From Comamonadaceae bacterium (GTDB lineage: Bacteria > Pseudomonadota > Gammaproteobacteria > Burkholderiales > Burkholderiaceae_C), in contig JAHEBY010000114.1 in the NCBI GenBank assembly GCA_024642025.1, positions 1 through 8,018 on the forward strand: a DNA stretch of 8,018 nucleotides, given 5' to 3'. Under the pieces are notes generated by a model. It was not told the origin of the DNA. It did no database searches and was given only the letters and a program-made list of their open reading frames with translations. Below are positions 6,298 through 8,018 of the stretch, in pieces (within the stretch, counting starts at the first letter, position 1; every line of letters begins with the position of its first letter). A program made the position numbers and the translations under genes.

Positions 6298-7205
6298 GGT
6301 GTTACCAATGTGCTTTCAAATTCTTCAAGCGAGGTTTGCAACGCGCTGGCAGGCAGCCCGCTTTCCCACGGCAAATCAACCGGGTAGTGCTTGCGCAAGC
6401 AGTCGTCCGGCAAACAGCTGATGGGCGTGAAATCACGGTGCGCAATGTATTCAGGGCGCTTATGCCTGCGAATGTGGTTGCTCACCGCGCACAGGCTCAA
6501 ATAAACACTGACGCGGTTGAATGGCGACAGGTTGCTGGTTGACGCATGCACCAGACAAGAGTGGAACAGAATCATCGAGCCCGCTGGCCCCTTGGGCGAC
6601 ACAATGCCGCCACCCACAGGGCGCCCATCGGCGTCGTAACCACCCTTGCCGCCCGAGCGCTCCACCAGTTGGCGAATCAGGTCGTTATCTACAGTCCAAA
6701 GCGGATAGCTGGTGGTGCGCAGGTCATGCCTGGCTTGCAGCACGCCCTTTTTGTGGCTGCCCCGGATGAACATCAACGGGCCATTGAACTCGTTGACATC
6801 ATCCAGAAAAATCGCCACATTCATGGCGCGCTCGGTCGGCATAAGGTCGTCGTTTAGCCAGGTGCCATAGTCCTGATGCCATTGCCACACATCGCCCTCA
6901 AAGGCCATCTTGCCGTTGATCTTGAACTGGTGCATGTAAAGCTTTTCACCCAGCAAGTCCTCCACTGGCTGGATCATGCGCGGATGTCGTGCCAGCCGTG
7001 CAAACGGTTCGCTGTACATGTGGGCGGCAAAATTCGTCCGCACAGCTTCCGAGTCCTTTTCGCGCACGTTGTAGGCTTCCCGGCGGTCATACAGGGCAGG
7101 GACTGCCGCAGTTAGCGCGCCTGTTTCCTCTGGCGTGAATAGACCCGGGAAGAACAGGTATCCGTCGTGGTCAAACTGTTGCTGCTGTTGTGGTGTGAGT
7201 CGCAT
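6294..7205 (-). CDS. phytanoyl-CoA dioxygenase (PhyH/EctD-like) family Fe(II)/2-oxoglutarate oxygenase
   Basis: 303 residues, normal length for the PhyH family. These enzymes hydroxylate a small molecule using O2 and 2-oxoglutarate with a single Fe(II). The iron-binding facial triad is visible: His110 and Asp112 in WQWHQDYGTW (107-116) and distal His220 in FHSCLVHAS (214-222). Arg231, 11 residues later, is the likely 2-oxoglutarate carboxylate ligand. WHQDYGTWLNDDLMP (109-123) resembles the ectoine hydroxylase segment without matching it fully, and no ectoine biosynthesis genes are seen, so this is a relative with another substrate. It is probably cytoplasmic, with no signal peptide. The N terminus carries a run of five glutamines (6-10). 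No Shine-Dalgarno is visible before the ATG at 7205. It leads the minus-strand pair and is divergent to the MttB-family gene, so co-regulation is likely. Confidence 0.9.
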   Translation of the reverse strand: MRLTPQQQQQFDHDGYLFFPGLFTPEETGALTAAVPALYDRREAYNVREKDSEAVRTNFAAHMYSEPFARLARHPRMIQPVEDLLGEKLYMHQFKINGKMAFEGDVWQWHQDYGTWLNDDLMPTERAMNVAIFLDDVNEFNGPLMFIRGSHKKGVLQARHDLRTTSYPLWTVDNDLIRQLVERSGGKGGYDADGRPVGGGIVSPKGPAGSMILFHSCLVHASTSNLSPFNRVSVYLSLCAVSNHIRRHKRPEYIAHRDFTPISCLPDDCLRKHYPVDLPWESGLPASALQTSLEEFESTLVTP

Positions 7206-7233
7206 GGCACAAAGAATACATGCAAGGCGGGTT

Positions 7234-7245
7234 TATGACATCATA
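7234..7245. promoter_or_regulatory. dyad 1 of the divergent intergenic region
   Basis: TATGA (7234-7238) and TCATA (7241-7245) are perfect inverted repeats around CA. Read on the minus strand, the site contains TATGAT, which resembles a -10 box for the dioxygenase gene, but no good -35 lies at the right distance. It may be an operator overlapping a weak, activator-dependent promoter. It lies about 30 bp upstream of the dioxygenase start. Confidence 0.35.
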
Positions 7246-7255
7246 GGGAACCCTA
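7244..7255. promoter_or_regulatory. dyad 2 of the divergent intergenic region
   Basis: TAGGG (7244-7248) and CCCTA (7251-7255) are perfect inverted repeats around AA. The dyad shares two bases with dyad 1 and abuts dyad 3. A related GGGAA-AA-CCCTAGC stretch lies at 106-119 in the leader of the lactonase-ABC operon. Confidence 0.35.
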
Positions 7256-7274
7256 GCATGAGTTTTTCTCATGC
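7256..7274. promoter_or_regulatory. dyad 3, a 7+7 inverted repeat, probable operator
   Basis: GCATGAG (7256-7262) and CTCATGC (7268-7274) are perfect inverted repeats around TTTTT. The element lies between two divergent genes, far from any gene end, so a terminator is unlikely. The length and symmetry fit a dimeric regulator site controlling the dioxygenase pair, the MttB-family gene, or both. The regulator is not in the window. Confidence 0.5.
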
Positions 7275-7362
7275 GAACCCGGCAAAAACATGATCTTATT
7301 GGGTGGTTCTGCACCGCCTCTTTATCCCCGATACTTCCGTGCAGCCAACTACCTGCTCCCCC

Positions 7363-7366
7363 GGAG
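7363..7366 (+). promoter_or_regulatory. Shine-Dalgarno of the MttB-family gene
   Basis: GGAG lies 9 bases before the ATG at 7376, which supports that start. The preceding 90 bases (7275-7362) hold no promoter pair that I can defend. Confidence 0.6.
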
Positions 7367-7375
7367 ATCCGCCGC

Positions 7376-8018
7376 ATGACTGACGATGTGACCACGCCCG
7401 CTGCCCCCACAAGACGTCGAGCGGGCCGCGGCAGTGGCACCGTCCGTGCAGCCCCCTCCACCGCCAAATACCGCAAGCTCAAACACCGCTTTCCACCGAC
7501 GCCCGTGGTGTCGGAAGACGAACTGGAGGCGATTCACGACACGTCGCTGACCATCCTGGAAGAGATGGGCATGGATTTCATGCACCCCGAGGCCCGGGCG
7601 ATTCTTAAAAAAGCCGGCGCAGATGTGCGTGAAGGCTCCGAGCGGGTGCGGTTTGATCGCAACCTGATTCTGCAAGCCATCAAGACCTGCCCGTCTGAAT
7701 TCACGCTGCACGCCCGCAACCCAGAGCGCAACGTGCACATCGGCGGCAAAAGCCTGGCGTTTGCTCAGGTGGCCAGCCCACCCAATTGCTCCGACATGCA
7801 GGGTGGCCGACGGGCGGGCAACCAGACCGACTTTCGCAATCTGGTCCGGCTGGCGCAGCGTTACGACATCGTGCACTGCAGCGGCGGCTATCCTGTAGAG
7901 CCGGTGGACCTACACGCCTCCATCCGGCATCTGGATTGCCTCTCCGACATTGCCAAGCTGACCGACAAGCCGTTTCACGCCTACTCGCTGGGCAAGGAGC
8001 GCAATCAGGATGGGCTGG
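7376..8018 (+). CDS. trimethylamine methyltransferase (MttB) family protein, N-terminal part
   Basis: An open frame of 214 codons runs off the window end with no stop. I translated it directly. After a basic, Ala/Pro/Arg-rich leader (about 1-40), the typical MttB/COG5598 start appears: VVSEDELEAIHDTSLTILEE (44-63) followed by MGMDFMHPEARAILKKAGAD. Further family-like features are GGKSLAFAQVASPP (123-136), a Gly/Arg-rich turn, and YDIVHCSGGYPVEPVDL (163-179). The family transfers methyl groups from methylated amines to corrinoid proteins. Pyrrolysine-containing members act on trimethylamine, whereas members without it include glycine betaine methyltransferase. No in-frame TAG occurs in the visible part, but the pyrrolysine site of true MttB lies further downstream, so its presence is undecided. 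Full-length members are roughly 480-520 residues, so more than half is missing here. It is transcribed divergently from the dioxygenase pair. Confidence 0.87.
   Translation, partial: MTDDVTTPAAPTRRRAGRGSGTVRAAPSTAKYRKLKHRFPPTPVVSEDELEAIHDTSLTILEEMGMDFMHPEARAILKKAGADVREGSERVRFDRNLILQAIKTCPSEFTLHARNPERNVHIGGKSLAFAQVASPPNCSDMQGGRRAGNQTDFRNLVRLAQRYDIVHCSGGYPVEPVDLHASIRHLDCLSDIAKLTDKPFHAYSLGKERNQDGL

Noticed and set aside
5929..6421. Plus-strand frames of 150-162 codons opposite the dioxygenase/oxidoreductase junction
   Set aside because: They are antisense to two genes with complete motif sets and a coupled ATGA overlap; the translations show no coherent domain.
7299..7335. Sigma-70 promoter for the MttB-family gene (TTGGGT with TTATCC or GATACT)
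   Set aside because: The hexamers match poorly at 17-bp spacing, and the better -10 candidate is about 25 bp away; not supportable without start-site data.

Overview
This window looks like a catabolic or uptake locus from a free-living proteobacterium. A betaproteobacterium of the Burkholderiales type is my best guess. The basis is the moderately high G+C, the form of the tRNA-Leu 3' end with encoded CCA, and the overall look of the proteins; no marker gene settles the taxonomy.

Layout: bases 1-42 are the 3' end of a tRNA, most likely tRNA-Leu. A 169-bp leader (43-211) carries a perfect 7+7 inverted repeat (162-183). A plus-strand operon follows (212-4902): an SMP-30/gluconolactonase-type lactonase, a fused two-domain sugar ABC ATPase (RbsA/XylG type), a ribose-type permease, and a periplasmic sugar-binding protein with a signal peptide. 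The first three genes overlap by 4 bp each (GTGA, ATGA). The binding protein has its own strong Shine-Dalgarno after a 34-bp gap.

After a 36-bp convergent gap, a minus-strand pair (7205 down to 4939) encodes a PhyH-family Fe(II)/2-oxoglutarate dioxygenase and a COG4091-type NAD(P)-binding oxidoreductase with a C-terminal SAF domain, also overlapping by 4 bp. A 170-bp divergent region (7206-7375) separates this pair from a plus-strand trimethylamine methyltransferase (MttB)-family gene that runs off the window end. That divergent region holds three back-to-back DNA dyads (7234-7274), which look like a regulator-binding platform.

Inferred logic: the transporter brings in a sugar-like or polyol-like compound and the lactonase opens a lactone formed during its oxidation. 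The divergent module (dioxygenase, dehydrogenase-like protein, corrinoid-type methyltransferase homologue) would hydroxylate, oxidise or demethylate a small molecule. Whether the two halves act on one substrate cannot be decided from this window. No regulator, transposase, integrase or CRISPR array was found. The MttB/PhyH/COG4091 grouping and the dyad cluster between its divergent genes are the parts most worth following up.
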